Assembly (NCBI GenBank): GCA_949744505.1
Contig: CATJXY010000034.1
Span: 124,001-188,000 of the forward strand
DNA from: an uncultured Erysipelotrichaceae bacterium
GTDB taxonomy: Bacteria; Bacillota_I; Bacilli_A; Erysipelotrichales; Erysipelotrichaceae
Reading direction: 5' to 3'
DNA: 64,000 nt
Positions 53,210-63,316 of the stretch are shown here, piece after piece (within the stretch, counting starts at the first letter, position 1; every line of letters starts with the position of its first letter). A model generated the notes under the pieces. It ran no database searches. It was not told the DNA's origin and saw nothing but the letters and a program-made list of their open reading frames with translations. A program made the translations under genes and the position numbers.

Positions 53210-53767
53210 TTAGATAGTCATGATTTCTTTAACTTTTTCATCTGCCAGAACATCAATCTTTTTTATAAATTCATCTGTAACTTTCTGAATCTTTTCAAGA
53301 CATTGTTTTTCTTGATCCTCAGTAAGTTCATCATTCTTTTTCGCTGCTTTTGCATCATCATTACTATCACGGCGAATATTTCGAACTTGAATTTTTGCCT
53401 CTTCAGCATATTTTCCTACTTGCTTACTTAAATCACGACGTGTTTCCTCTGTCAAAGCAGGAACGGTCAAACGAATAACAGAACCATCATTATTTGGCGT
53501 AATTCCTAAATTACTAGCTAAAAGCGCTTTTTCAATACTTTTTAGCGCTGAACTGTCGTATGGCTTGATTACAACAGTTTTTCCCTCTTGAACAGTAATT
53601 CCTGCCATTTGATTGATTGGTGTCATCATCCCATAATATTCCGCTTCAATGCCGCTAACCAAACTTGCATTAGCTCTTCCTGTACGCACAGTTGTTAATG
53701 TTTTTTCAAAAGACTCAATTGTTTTTGTCATTCTTTCCTTTGTATCTTCAAGAATCATATTTATCAT
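53210..53767 (-). CDS. frr: Ribosome recycling factor
   Basis: A 185-residue two-domain protein of standard length. TVRTGRANASLV near residues 25-36, YDSSALKSIEKALLASNLGITPNNDG and LTEETRRDLSKQVGKYAEEAKIQVRNIRRD are typical RRF segments. With EF-G it splits post-termination ribosomes. It follows pyrH by 2 nt. Confidence 0.98.
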   Translation of the reverse strand: MINMILEDTKERMTKTIESFEKTLTTVRTGRANASLVSGIEAEYYGMMTPINQMAGITVQEGKTVVIKPYDSSALKSIEKALLASNLGITPNNDGSVIRLTVPALTEETRRDLSKQVGKYAEEAKIQVRNIRRDSNDDAKAAKKNDELTEDQEKQCLEKIQKVTDEFIKKIDVLADEKVKEIMTI

Positions 53768-53769
53768 AA

Positions 53770-54483
53770 TTAGTGTTCCTCCTTAGAAATTGTAGTACCG
53801 ATTGTTTCTCCCAACACGGCTCTTTTAATATTTCCTTCTTGATTCATATTGAATACGACCAAATCAATATCATTATCCATACACATAGAAGTTGCAGTTG
53901 TATCCATCACTGCTAACCCTTTTGAAATCAAGTCCATATAAGTTAATGTATCAAACTTAGTTGCTTCCGGATGAAATTTAGGATCAGCACTATAAACACC
54001 ATCTACTCCATTTTTAGCCATTAATATAACATCTGCTTTAATTTCTGATGCACGTAAAGCTGCCGTTGTATCTGTAGAAAAATATGGATATCCTATTCCA
54101 GCTCCAAAAATAACAACTCTTCCTTTCTCTAAATGGCGAATTGCTCTTCTTAGAATATAAGGTTCTGCAACTCTTTCCATAGATATAGCAGTTTGAACCC
54201 GAGTCGGAACCCCTTCATCTTCTAATACACTTTGAATTGCCAATGCATTCATTACTGTAGCAAGCATTCCCATATGATCCGCTTGAACTCGATCAATTCC
54301 TAAATCTGCCGCCATTTTCCCTCGAACAAAATTGCCTCCGCCCACTACGATTGCCATCTCAACTCCCAAACTGTGAATTTCTTTTAACTGTTTGGCTAAA
54401 GATTTCAAAACTGCCGGATCAAAATTGTTTCCACCACCGGATAGCGCTTCACCGCTTAACTTCAATAAGACTCGTTTGTACAT
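53770..54483 (-). CDS. pyrH: UMP kinase
   Basis: A 237-residue amino-acid-kinase-fold UMP kinase. KLSGEALSG near the start, [44 protein letters not shown] and [16 protein letters not shown] are all recognisable. It phosphorylates UMP and is usually feedback-controlled by UTP. It is followed by frr, the standard order. tsf lies upstream beyond a terminator. Confidence 0.98.
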   Translation of the reverse strand: MYKRVLLKLSGEALSGGGNNFDPAVLKSLAKQLKEIHSLGVEMAIVVGGGNFVRGKMAADLGIDRVQADHMGMLATVMNALAIQSVLEDEGVPTRVQTAISMERVAEPYILRRAIRHLEKGRVVIFGAGIGYPYFSTDTTAALRASEIKADVILMAKNGVDGVYSADPKFHPEATKFDTLTYMDLISKGLAVMDTTATSMCMDNDIDLVVFNMNQEGNIKRAVLGETIGTTISKEEH

Positions 54484-54570
54484 GATTTGTATCGCTCCAA
54501 TCTTTTTATCGTCTCTATCATATCATATTTCTAAGCATTCTTCATTAACAATTTATCTAAAAAAGTCATA

Positions 54571-54598
54571 AAAAAACAGGATTTACTCCTGTTTTTTT
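54571..54598 (-). terminator. rpsB-tsf terminator
   Basis: AAAAAACAGGA (54571-54581) pairs with TCCTGTTTTTTT (54587-54598); on the minus strand it follows tsf by about 11 nt. Confidence 0.88.
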
Positions 54599-54609
54599 AG
54601 TTAAAATGT

Positions 54610-55494
54610 CTATTTAATAGCATTAGCTACTTCTTCAGCAAAATTATCTTCACGCTTTTCGATACCTTCACCTACCGCATAGCGTACAAAAGTTACACAA
54701 GAAGTTTTATTTTCTTGCAAATATTTTCCAACTTTCTTATCAGATTCCAAGAAATAAATTTGATCAACCAAACACATCTCTTGAAGAGTTTTACTGACAC
54801 GACCTTCAATAATACCATTTAGTACTTTTTCAGGCTTATTTGCAAGACTTTCATCATTTTTAACAATTTCTGTTTGAATATTGCGTTCATGTTCAATAAC
54901 ATCCTGTGGCATGTCATTTCTTGAAACATAAGAAGGATTCATTGAAGCAACCTGCATTGCAATATTTTTAGCCAATTGTGCATCTGCGCAATCTTTCAAA
55001 ACAACAACAGCACTGATTTTTCCACCCATATGCATATAAGCACCAAAAGCATCAGCGTCTTCTTTTGATACAATTGCAAAACGACGAAGAGTAATCTTTT
55101 CACCGATTGTAGCAGTTGCATCCGTTACCATTTGGTCTACGCTTTTTCCTTCAACTTCTACTTTTAATGCTGCTTCCAAATCAGCTGGTTCAGCACGTAA
55201 AATTGCTGTTGCAACATCATTTAACAAAGCAATAAACTGTTCATTTTTTGCAACGAAGTCAGTTTCTGAATTGATTTCAACAACGCATGCTTTATTTCCT
55301 TCAACAACTATTTTTGTCAAACCTTCAGCAGCGATTCTTCCGGCCTTCTTTGCGGCTTTTGCAATTCCTTTTTCACGAAGCCAATCAACAGCTTTTGATA
55401 GATCTCCGTCACATTCAGTCAAGGCTTTTTTGCAGTCCATCATTCCTGCTCCGGTCATTTCTCTTAATTCTTTAACTTGTGATGCTGTAATCAT
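54610..55494 (-). CDS. tsf: Translation elongation factor Ts
   Basis: A 294-residue EF-Tu nucleotide-exchange factor. The N-terminal UBA-like domain has VKELREMTGAGMMDCKKAL, and the core has the family motif INSETDFVAKNEQF. It is downstream of rpsB by 19 nt and ends at a strong hairpin. Confidence 0.98.
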   Translation of the reverse strand: MITASQVKELREMTGAGMMDCKKALTECDGDLSKAVDWLREKGIAKAAKKAGRIAAEGLTKIVVEGNKACVVEINSETDFVAKNEQFIALLNDVATAILRAEPADLEAALKVEVEGKSVDQMVTDATATIGEKITLRRFAIVSKEDADAFGAYMHMGGKISAVVVLKDCADAQLAKNIAMQVASMNPSYVSRNDMPQDVIEHERNIQTEIVKNDESLANKPEKVLNGIIEGRVSKTLQEMCLVDQIYFLESDKKVGKYLQENKTSCVTFVRYAVGEGIEKREDNFAEEVANAIK

Positions 55495-55513
55495 AGATTT
55501 CGTTTCCTCCTAA

Positions 55514-56428
55514 TTATTCAGCTGCAGGCTGTTCAGCAACAGCCTCCTCTGTTTTTGCTTCAGTAGCAACCGGTGCATCTTCGCGACGAGGACGACGGTT
55601 GAAATTATTTGTACGAGGACGACGTTCTTCATTTCTTTGTCTTCTACGTCTCTCGTTTTCTTCATTCTGCTGTTCAACATTTACAATTACATCTTCCATT
55701 GTAATATCTGTTTCTTCTTCCTCAGGTTGATAAGCAGTAGTCAAAAGACCACCTTTTGCCTCAACAATTGCATCTGCCATGCATCCGATAATCAATTTGA
55801 TAGAACGAACTGCATCATCATTTCCAGGAATCGGATAATCAACAACTTCCGGATTACAGTTTGTATCAACAATACCAAATACAGGAATATTTAACTTACG
55901 AGCTTCTGCAACAGCATTGTGTTCTTCTGTTGGGTCTACTACAAAGATAGCATCCGGTAACTTTTTCATTTCCTTAATACCACCTAAGAAGTTTTCAAGA
56001 CGTGCTGCTTCTTTACGAATTTGAGCTTGCTCTTTCTTAGGATAAACAGAAATTGTTCCGCTTTCTTCCATTTCTTCAATTTCAATCAAACGTTTAATTC
56101 TTTTCTGAATTGTACGGTAATTTGTTAAGATACCACCTAACCAACGCTGATTTACATAGAAACTACCAGAACGAAGTGCTTCATCTAAAACTACACTTTG
56201 TGCTTGTTTTTTTGTTCCTACAAACAATACTTTACCGCCATTTTCAGCAATTGTACGCATTGCAACATAAGCTTCATCAAGCTTTGTCTGTGTTTTTGCA
56301 AGGTCAACGATATACACACCGTTTTTTGCGCAGTAGATGAATTCTTTAACTCTTGGATCCCATCTACGTGTTTGATGCCCGAAATGAACACCATTTTCTA
56401 ATAATTTTCTCATTGATACTACTGACAT
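55514..56428 (-). CDS. rpsB: 30S ribosomal protein S2 with a long charged C-terminal extension
   Basis: A 304-residue S2. The core (about 1-235) has [26 protein letters not shown] and PDAIFVVDP, and matches a normal S2. The last 70 residues are extra: an acidic part (PEEEETD), then an arginine-rich part at about 259-282 (RRRRQR, EERRPR, RRPRRE), then an Ala/Glu/Pro tail. Typical bacterial S2 ends near 230-260. It heads the rpsB-tsf operon with a roughly 110-nt leader. Confidence 0.97.
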   Translation of the reverse strand: MSVVSMRKLLENGVHFGHQTRRWDPRVKEFIYCAKNGVYIVDLAKTQTKLDEAYVAMRTIAENGGKVLFVGTKKQAQSVVLDEALRSGSFYVNQRWLGGILTNYRTIQKRIKRLIEIEEMEESGTISVYPKKEQAQIRKEAARLENFLGGIKEMKKLPDAIFVVDPTEEHNAVAEARKLNIPVFGIVDTNCNPEVVDYPIPGNDDAVRSIKLIIGCMADAIVEAKGGLLTTAYQPEEEETDITMEDVIVNVEQQNEENERRRRQRNEERRPRTNNFNRRPRREDAPVATEAKTEEAVAEQPAAE

Positions 56429-56576
56429 AAATTTAATACCTTACCTTTCCGTTATGCCTCCATCACTTCCTCTTCGCGGTAACTTTTTCAAGCACGGACC
56501 GACGAATCCATGATGTGTGAATTGGCGTCTGAGAATACGCCTTAAATAATATATCACAAAGACTCTTGAGTTGCAA
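56429..56576 (-). promoter_or_regulatory. rpsB promoter and structured leader, candidate S2 autoregulation
   Basis: On the minus strand TTGCAA (56571-56576) and TATATT (56548-56553) are spaced 17 nt. The roughly 110-nt leader includes a GGCGT/ACGCC hairpin (56524-56542) and GC-richer stretches unlike the AT-rich gaps around. S2 represses its own mRNA in many bacteria; whether this is such a site is inference. Confidence 0.5.
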
Positions 56577-56602
56577 TGAATTTAATCAATTTCTACCTTA
56601 TT

Positions 56603-57523
56603 TCAGTCTTTATTTAACGATCTTGGATGACTTTGTGATATCGTATCTTTTAATCGATCCAAAGTGACATGAGTATAAATTTGCGTAGTCGATAAATTCT
56701 CATGTCCCAGTAACTCTTGTACTATTCTTAAATCTGCACCATTATCTAAAAGATGTGTTGCGAAAGAGTGACGGATCATATGCGGATGAACTTTCATATG
56801 AAGATTTGTTTTCTTCACTATTTCATCAAGCATAAGTTGAATAGACCTCGTACTTAATGCTTGTCCACGATTATTTACAAATAAGATATCGCTCTTTTTC
56901 CCTTTTAAAAGAATATCTCTTTGGCAATTAATATATTTCATTACAGCCTCTTTAGCAGCCGTATAAAAAGGAACCATCCTTTCTTTATCCCCTTTTCCAT
57001 GAACGATTGCAATTTGATTATCAAAATCAATCTTACTTAATCTGAGGTCCACCACTTCTGCCACACGTAATCCACAAGCATACATCATTTCTAATATGGC
57101 CCTATTACGCAATCCGAATCCTTCATCTGTATCAATACTTTCTAAAAGTTCTTCCATTTGATCCACACTCAAAAACTCCGGAAGCCGTTTTCCTGCAGAT
57201 GGATTTTTAATTTTAGCTAAAGGATAGGATTCAATTTCATAATAGTTATTCAAATATTTATAAAAGCTTCTTAATGCCGATAGAGCCCTCGATAAAGATG
57301 TATTACTCAGTGGTTGATTTCCCAAATATCCGCTTTTAAGCATAGATAAATATTGCAAGACATGTTTTCGCTCCACTTTCTCAAATGAATTAATCTGATG
57401 TTCTATACAAAAATTTTTAAATCGAGTCAAATCTATTCGATAATTATAATCCGTTTTTTCCGAACCCGTATTTTTCCTTGAAATATAAAGCAAAAAAGAT
57501 TCTATTTGCTCATCCATTTTCAA
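56603..57523 (-). CDS. xerC: Tyrosine recombinase XerC/XerD
   Basis: A 306-residue site-specific recombinase with an N-terminal SAM-like DNA-binding domain. Catalytic residues are Arg153 (GLRVAE), Lys177 (GKGDK), His248 and Arg251 (HMIRHSF), His274 (LGHE) and Tyr283 (QIYTHV). It resolves chromosome dimers. It directly follows trmFO with a 14-nt overlap, an order usual for Bacillota xerC, which argues against a phage integrase. Confidence 0.93.
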   Translation of the reverse strand: MKMDEQIESFLLYISRKNTGSEKTDYNYRIDLTRFKNFCIEHQINSFEKVERKHVLQYLSMLKSGYLGNQPLSNTSLSRALSALRSFYKYLNNYYEIESYPLAKIKNPSAGKRLPEFLSVDQMEELLESIDTDEGFGLRNRAILEMMYACGLRVAEVVDLRLSKIDFDNQIAIVHGKGDKERMVPFYTAAKEAVMKYINCQRDILLKGKKSDILFVNNRGQALSTRSIQLMLDEIVKKTNLHMKVHPHMIRHSFATHLLDNGADLRIVQELLGHENLSTTQIYTHVTLDRLKDTISQSHPRSLNKD

Positions 57524-58805
57524 TTTCTCCCATTAAAGAAGCCATTACTTCTAAAGCTTGTTTTCCATATGCTTCTTTTCGTTCACTTTTTTTAACATTC
57601 TTTTCAAGTCGCATAATTCCAAAGTTAGCATTCATCGGCTGAAAATGTTTCGAAGAAGCCGTAGTAATATAATTCGCCATTGCCCCCATCATACAAGTAT
57701 CAGGAAGAGTTAACGCTTCTTTCCCCATTAAAATACGAGACATATTAATTCCGGCAAGAAGTCCACTGGCTGCAGATTCGATATATCCCTCTACCCCGGT
57801 CATTTGTCCGGCAAAAAACAAATCATTACGATCTTTAAATTGATAAGTTGGCTTTAAAACAGTAGGTGAATTGATATATGTATTTCGATGCATGACACCA
57901 TAACGAACAATTGAGGCATTTTCCAATCCTGGAATCAATGAAATAACTTTTCGCTGTGCCGGCCACGTCAAATGTGTTTGGAATCCCACTAAATTATACA
58001 GTGTCGCAGCGGCATTATCCTGCCTAAGTTGAACTACAGCATAGGGACGAATTCCATCTTTTTCAAGACCTACCGGCTTCATCGGACCAAATAAAAGTGT
58101 TTTCATCCCTCTTCTTGCCATTTCTTCAAATGGCATGCACCCTTCAAAATAAACTTCTTGTTCAAAATCTTTAATCGCAACTTTATCCGCCTCCAAAACG
58201 GCATTATAAAAAGCATAAAACTCTTCTTGATTCATCGGACAATTGATATAATCAGCTTCGCCTTTATCATAACGTGATTTAAGATAAGCTTTAGTAAAAT
58301 CAATACTATCCCTTTCAACAATGGGAGCAGCTGCATCATAAAAATAGAAAGTATCCTCATGAATCAATTTTTTTATTGCATCCGACATCGCATCTGAGGT
58401 TAAAGGTCCCGTTGCTATAATACAAGGATTCTCAGGAATTTCATCCATTTCTTTGGTATGAAAATGTACAAGGGGATGATTCATAAGTGTTTCTGTAATC
58501 ATTTTAGAAAACCCTTCACGATCTACTGCCAAAGCACTTCCGGCCGGAAGCTTAGTTAACTCTGCGGCTTTCATTATCAAAGAGTCATTCATTCTCATCT
58601 CTTCTTTAAGTACACCTACCGCATTATTTAAAGAATCCGAACGTAAAGAATTAGAACAAACCAATTCCGCAAAATAATCTGTTTTGCATGCAGGTGTTCT
58701 TTTTTCAGGCTTCATATCAATTAAATCCACATCAATTCCACGCTTAATCAATTGCCATGTTGCCTCACATCCGGCAAGACCGGCACCAATTACTGTTACC
58801 TTCAT
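57510..58805 (-). CDS. trmFO: tRNA m5U54 methyltransferase TrmFO
   Basis: A 431-residue FAD enzyme that methylates U54 of tRNA using methylenetetrahydrofolate. The N-terminal FAD motif is GAGLAGCEA (residues 7-15); [22 protein letters not shown] and [23 protein letters not shown] are highly characteristic. It starts 3 nt after topA and overlaps xerC. Confidence 0.97.
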   Translation of the reverse strand: MKVTVIGAGLAGCEATWQLIKRGIDVDLIDMKPEKRTPACKTDYFAELVCSNSLRSDSLNNAVGVLKEEMRMNDSLIMKAAELTKLPAGSALAVDREGFSKMITETLMNHPLVHFHTKEMDEIPENPCIIATGPLTSDAMSDAIKKLIHEDTFYFYDAAAPIVERDSIDFTKAYLKSRYDKGEADYINCPMNQEEFYAFYNAVLEADKVAIKDFEQEVYFEGCMPFEEMARRGMKTLLFGPMKPVGLEKDGIRPYAVVQLRQDNAAATLYNLVGFQTHLTWPAQRKVISLIPGLENASIVRYGVMHRNTYINSPTVLKPTYQFKDRNDLFFAGQMTGVEGYIESAASGLLAGINMSRILMGKEALTLPDTCMMGAMANYITTASSKHFQPMNANFGIMRLEKNVKKSERKEAYGKQALEVMASLMGEIENG

Positions 58806-58808
58806 CTC

Positions 58809-60827
58809 TTATTTCTCCTTCTTCTTTCGGCGATTCGATTTAGGAGTAGCGTTTTCATCTTTTTGGATATATCGACATTTTGGAAATGCTGAGCATCCTA
58901 CAAAATAATTTCCATAACGACTTTTTCTTTTAATAAGAGGACTTCCACATTCCGGGCAAGTTTCTTCCAATAATACCGGTTCTTCTTTTTTCTCTTTTTC
59001 AATTTTTCTTGTATATCGACAGGATGGATACGAACTACAAGAAATAAACTTACCAAAACGTCCTTCTCGATAAACTAATTCATTTCCACAATCAGGACAC
59101 ACTTCTCCAACCTTTTCTGCTTCTTTCTTCTCCATGTTTTGATATGCATTGTTCACAAGAGGCATAAACTTATCGTAAAACTGTTGAAGACTTTCTTTCG
59201 AAATACGGCTTCCTTCTGCAATGTCATCCAATTCATTTTCCATATCGGCAGTATATTTAACATTGATGATTTCGTTAAAAAATTCATCCAACTTCTCTGT
59301 TGTTAAAATTCCCTGTTCGCTTGGGATAAACACTTTGGCTTTGGAAGTTTCCGATTGTTTTTGATAACTAACATACCCTCGTGTTTGTATTGTATCCAAA
59401 ATCATCGCATAAGTAGAGGGGCGTCCAATTCCCAACTCTTCCATTTCTTTAATCAGACGTGCTTCATTATATCGTAACGGTGGTTCTGTAAAGTGTTGCA
59501 ACCCATCAATTGCTTTTGCTTCTAAGCTATCTTGTTCATTAATCTCGGGAAGTTTTACATCTTTTGTTTGTTCATAATCTTCATAAACCCTTAAATAACC
59601 ATCAAAACCGAGTTGAGATCCATTTGCAGTAAAATCATACTCTTTCTGTGAAAGCATTAATGTAACCACATTCACCTTTGCAGGTGCCATCAAACTTGCA
59701 ACAGCTCTGTCATATATGAATTTGTACAGTTTATATTGATCATTTGTAAGATATTTTTTAATTAACTCCGGTTTATTTTCGATACTTGTCGGTCGAATCG
59801 CTTCATGTGCATCTTGTGAAGAATCATCATTTTTTACTTTGTAATTTCCCAAATATGATTTTCCGTATTCATTTTCAATCATTTCTTGACATGCACTGAC
59901 AAAAACATTGCTCAATCGAGTTGAATCGGTACGCATATATGTAATCAAACCTTCGGCATGATCTTCCAAATCAACTCCTTCATAAAGTTTTTGTGCCACT
60001 TGCATTGTTTTCTTTGCAGAAAAATTTAATTTATTAGAAGCTTCTTGTTGCAAAGTAGAAGTGATAAAAGGTAACTTTGGCTCTTTTTTTCTTACTTGAG
60101 CTTTTGATTGAACACAAATAAACGGTCCCTTACATTCATCAAGCACTTTTTGAGCTTCTTCACTTGTACTAAGTTTCGCTTTTTTTCCATTAATTTTAGT
60201 TAGTGATGCAGTAAATTTTTTATGATTCTCTTCAAACTTTGCTTCAATCGTCCAATATTCCTCGGGAATAAAAGCTTTTATTTCTTTTTCTCGATCTACA
60301 ATCAATTTTAAAGCAACTGATTGTACTCTTCCAGCTGATTTACTTTTAATTTTAGATTTTAATAAAGTAGATAATTTAAACCCAATAATCCTATCAAGAA
60401 CTCGCCTTGTTTCTTGTGAAGCTACAAGATCCATATCAATTTGACGTGGTTGTTTAAATGCATCTAAAACAGCCCCTTTAGTTATTTCGTGAAAAACAAC
60501 TCTATTCTCCTTTGTAATATCCAAGCCAAGTTCATCTGCCAAATGCCATGAAATTGCTTCTCCTTCACGGTCTGGGTCAGTTGCCAAATAGACCTCATCT
60601 GCCTTTTTAACCTTTTCTTTTAGTTCTTTAACTAAAGCCTTTTTATCATCATTAATTTTATATGTTGTTTTAAAATCATTTTCTACATCAACCCCTAAAC
60701 CGTCTTTTCCTTTGATTGCAAGGTCACGTATATGTCCTTTTGAAGAAACCACTTCAAAATTATTTCCAAGATATTTTTCTATTGTTTTAGACTTTGATGG
60801 ACTTTCCACAATAACTAAATTCTTCAT
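58809..60827 (-). CDS. topA: DNA topoisomerase I
   Basis: A 672-residue type IA topoisomerase that relaxes negative supercoils. The TOPRIM motif VIVESPSKSKTIEKYLG starts the protein, DPDREGEAISWHL is present, and the active-site Tyr lies in ITYMRTDSTRLS. The C-terminus carries two four-cysteine zinc modules (CPDCGN to CSSYPSC, CPECGS to CSAFPKC) and a lysine-rich end. ATG at 60827 is used because GGAGATG stands just upstream; the reading to 60884 lacks one. Confidence 0.97.
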   Translation of the reverse strand: MKNLVIVESPSKSKTIEKYLGNNFEVVSSKGHIRDLAIKGKDGLGVDVENDFKTTYKINDDKKALVKELKEKVKKADEVYLATDPDREGEAISWHLADELGLDITKENRVVFHEITKGAVLDAFKQPRQIDMDLVASQETRRVLDRIIGFKLSTLLKSKIKSKSAGRVQSVALKLIVDREKEIKAFIPEEYWTIEAKFEENHKKFTASLTKINGKKAKLSTSEEAQKVLDECKGPFICVQSKAQVRKKEPKLPFITSTLQQEASNKLNFSAKKTMQVAQKLYEGVDLEDHAEGLITYMRTDSTRLSNVFVSACQEMIENEYGKSYLGNYKVKNDDSSQDAHEAIRPTSIENKPELIKKYLTNDQYKLYKFIYDRAVASLMAPAKVNVVTLMLSQKEYDFTANGSQLGFDGYLRVYEDYEQTKDVKLPEINEQDSLEAKAIDGLQHFTEPPLRYNEARLIKEMEELGIGRPSTYAMILDTIQTRGYVSYQKQSETSKAKVFIPSEQGILTTEKLDEFFNEIINVKYTADMENELDDIAEGSRISKESLQQFYDKFMPLVNNAYQNMEKKEAEKVGEVCPDCGNELVYREGRFGKFISCSSYPSCRYTRKIEKEKKEEPVLLEETCPECGSPLIKRKSRYGNYFVGCSAFPKCRYIQKDENATPKSNRRKKKEK

Positions 60828-60890
60828 GCATTCATCTCCATTCATTCGTTTTATTATAATGCCATAAGATAAATAAAATATCAAATATTT

Positions 60891-61628
60891 TTAATCAATT
60901 TCCTTTAAATCTTCTTTCTGAAGTATCATTTTTGCGCCACTTTCAATCAAAGTATTGCATCCTTTACCCATTTCGTCAAAAATGGGATATGGAATTGTCC
61001 AGATTTCACGATTAATTTCTAAAGCTGCGTCAACAGTAATCATAGTTCCGCTTTTTTGAGCAGCTTGAGTTACGATTAAAGTATCACTAAGTGCTGCAAT
61101 AATTCTATTTCTCCATGGAAAATGGCTTTTCTGTGGTTTTGTATTCATCGGATACTCACTAATAAGAAGATGATTTTCTTGCATCAATCGATATAAATTT
61201 CCATTCTCTTTAGGATAAACAATATTAATTCCATTTCCTAGAACACCTATTGTTTTCTTTCTATTCATGATTGCTGCTTGATGCGCACACCCATCAACTC
61301 CCTTTGCAAGCCCGGAAACAATTACTGACTCTTCCAATTCATTAACTATCCATTCGGTAACCCTTTTCCCATAATCAGATAAAGTTCTACTTCCGATTAT
61401 TCCGATTTTCTTTCTTTTTAACAAATCAATATCTCCACTATAAAACAAGACATATGGTGGATAATTAAGATCTTTTAAGCACTTTGGATATTGTTCGTCT
61501 AATATCGTTATAGCTTTTTGATCTAACTTTTGAGTTGCACATACTTCATTTTGTTTAATAGCTTTAGTAATCAGCGCATAGTTTCCTTGATATTTAATTG
61601 CATAATAAATCAATGTCTCTCTGTTCAT
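60891..61628 (-). CDS. dprA: DNA processing protein DprA, minimal form
   Basis: A 245-residue Rossmann-like DprA. The core motifs GSRTLSDYG, SGLAKGVDGCAHQAA, FPWRNRIIAALS and KSGTMITVDAAL are intact. The N-terminal SAM/HhH part is shortened and the C-terminal winged helix is absent. DprA binds incoming single-stranded DNA and loads RecA in transformation; the comG operon in the same window supports that role. It lies directly upstream of topA, its standard neighbour. Confidence 0.95.
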   Translation of the reverse strand: MNRETLIYYAIKYQGNYALITKAIKQNEVCATQKLDQKAITILDEQYPKCLKDLNYPPYVLFYSGDIDLLKRKKIGIIGSRTLSDYGKRVTEWIVNELEESVIVSGLAKGVDGCAHQAAIMNRKKTIGVLGNGINIVYPKENGNLYRLMQENHLLISEYPMNTKPQKSHFPWRNRIIAALSDTLIVTQAAQKSGTMITVDAALEINREIWTIPYPIFDEMGKGCNTLIESGAKMILQKEDLKEID

Positions 61629-61662
61629 TCTATCCCTCCACTACTGTTATTCATAAAAAAAG

Positions 61663-61688
61663 AAAAAAATCCTATAAAAATAGAATTT
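61663..61688 (-). terminator. Probable terminator between rnhB and dprA
   Basis: On the minus strand AAATTCTAT pairs with ATAGGATTT (one G-T wobble) and leads into a T-run, beginning 2 nt past the rnhB stop. Confidence 0.65.
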
Positions 61689-61689
61689 T

Positions 61690-62307
61690 TTACAAATCTA
61701 ACTTAATTTGATTCATTCTTGCAACCGGTCCATAAGTTTTTCGATAAAACGGAAGAACCCCATACTTTTCAAGTGCCTCAAGATGTGCTTTAGTAGGATA
61801 CCCCTTATGCTTGGCAAAGCCATATTCAGGATATTGCTTATCATATTCTAACATAATTCTATCACGAGTAACTTTTGCCAAAATACTCGCCGCTGCTACA
61901 CTTACACTTTTTTGATCCCCCTTTATGAGTGCATCTACTTTTTTACTGCAATCAGGTAACGGCATAGCATCTGTCACTACACGCTGAAAACATTCAGCAC
62001 TTTCTGCAATGTCATTCATTGCTTGTTGTGTTGCTCGATAAATATTCAAATGATCGATTCTTTCAGGATCTACAATGATAATTTTATAATATAAAGCATC
62101 CTGAATTATTTCTTCAAACAGCCTTTCTCTCTTTTTCTCACTTAATTTCTTTGAATCATAAATTTCATCGTGATCATAATCCTTTGAAAAAACGACTCCG
62201 GCTACAACAAGTGGGCCAGCTATCGGTCCTCTCCCTGCCTCATCAATACCAATCATCAGCTCATTTTCCAACCAACATTTCTTTTCGTATTCATTTTCAC
62301 ATTTCAT
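61690..62307 (-). CDS. rnhB: Ribonuclease HII
   Basis: A 205-residue RNase HII that removes ribonucleotides from DNA. Active-site stretch GIDEAGRGPIAGPLVVAGV holds the Asp-Glu pair; DALIKGDQKSVSVAAASILAKVTRD and the tyrosine-containing GYPTKAH are characteristic. ATG at 62307 follows GGGAGA; the start overlaps rbgA's end by 11 nt. Confidence 0.97.
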   Translation of the reverse strand: MKCENEYEKKCWLENELMIGIDEAGRGPIAGPLVVAGVVFSKDYDHDEIYDSKKLSEKKRERLFEEIIQDALYYKIIIVDPERIDHLNIYRATQQAMNDIAESAECFQRVVTDAMPLPDCSKKVDALIKGDQKSVSVAAASILAKVTRDRIMLEYDKQYPEYGFAKHKGYPTKAHLEALEKYGVLPFYRKTYGPVARMNQIKLDL

Positions 62308-63169
62308 CAGCATTCTCCCAAGTTATCGGACCAAATTTATCATCACGAAGATCACGCAATAAACTCTCATAATTTCGTTTCTCATCAATCTGATTTCCAC
62401 TTAATAAAAAGCCCCTTTTGATTGCAATCTTTTCTAACATCAAATATGGTTCCTCTTCTACTTCCAAATCATATTTCTCTTTTATTCTATCTGGATATTC
62501 GTGAATCAATTTCTTCATTGCATACACCGCAACTTCTTCTATCGGTAAAATTGTATCATTGATAGCACCGGTAACTGCTAAATTTAAAGCAACTGTTGCA
62601 TCTTCAAACTTTGGCCATAGAACACCGGGTGTGTCCAATAATTCCAAGTCTTTATTCAATTTAACCCATTGCAGTGCTTTAGTAACTCCCGGTCTATCCG
62701 ATGTTTTAGCAATTCTCTTTTTCGCAAGTCGATTAATCATAGTAGATTTCCCAACATTAGGGATTCCTACTACCATTGCACGAATTGCCCGAGGATTAAT
62801 TCCTCTAGCCCTTTGTTTATCCAATTTTGGTTTCATAATATCCTGACAGTTTTTAGTAATAAGTGAATTAACATTATCATGGACCAAATCACATGCGATA
62901 ACCGTTGTGGATTCATTGCTCAACTTTTTCACCCATCCTGCTACTTTCTCTATTTCACCTTTATCTTTTTTTGATAGTAAAATTAAACGTGGTTTATTTT
63001 GAATCAATTCTTCAATCATTGGATTTTTTGATGAATTTGGAATTCTGCAATCCCTTATTTCTATAACCATATCCACCATTTTCAGCTTATCTTGCATCTC
63101 TCTTTTAGCTTTTGTCATATGCCCGGGATACCAGTTAATTGTTGAATTTTGTCGACTTTCATTATTCAT
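62297..63169 (-). CDS. rbgA: Ribosome biogenesis GTPase RbgA (YlqF)
   Basis: A 290-residue circularly permuted GTPase. NWYPGHMTKAKREM begins the protein, LLSKKD (G4) precedes the P-loop GIPNVGKST (G1), and LLDTPGVLWP (G3) follows, the order that defines the permutation. RbgA promotes late 50S maturation. ATG at 63169 follows GAAGGTGA; the longer reading to 63190 has no site. rbgA-rnhB is a usual Bacillota pair. Confidence 0.97.
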   Translation of the reverse strand: MNNESRQNSTINWYPGHMTKAKREMQDKLKMVDMVIEIRDCRIPNSSKNPMIEELIQNKPRLILLSKKDKGEIEKVAGWVKKLSNESTTVIACDLVHDNVNSLITKNCQDIMKPKLDKQRARGINPRAIRAMVVGIPNVGKSTMINRLAKKRIAKTSDRPGVTKALQWVKLNKDLELLDTPGVLWPKFEDATVALNLAVTGAINDTILPIEEVAVYAMKKLIHEYPDRIKEKYDLEVEEEPYLMLEKIAIKRGFLLSGNQIDEKRNYESLLRDLRDDKFGPITWENADEM

Positions 63170-63316
63170 TATTTTCACCTTCTTTATCACTTTTATTAGT
63201 TTCTACAAATTCATCACCTAAATTTGAAAATGTATTAATTTTAATATTATTAATGCAAAATCTTGGTTCTATTTCAATTTATAATTTATCATTCTAGTCT
63301 TTTTCATACTGAAATC

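Noticed and set aside
56603-57523. Tyrosine recombinase as a phage or island integrase
   Set aside because: It overlaps trmFO and sits in the usual xerC-trmFO-topA-dprA block; no attachment repeats or mobile genes surround it.
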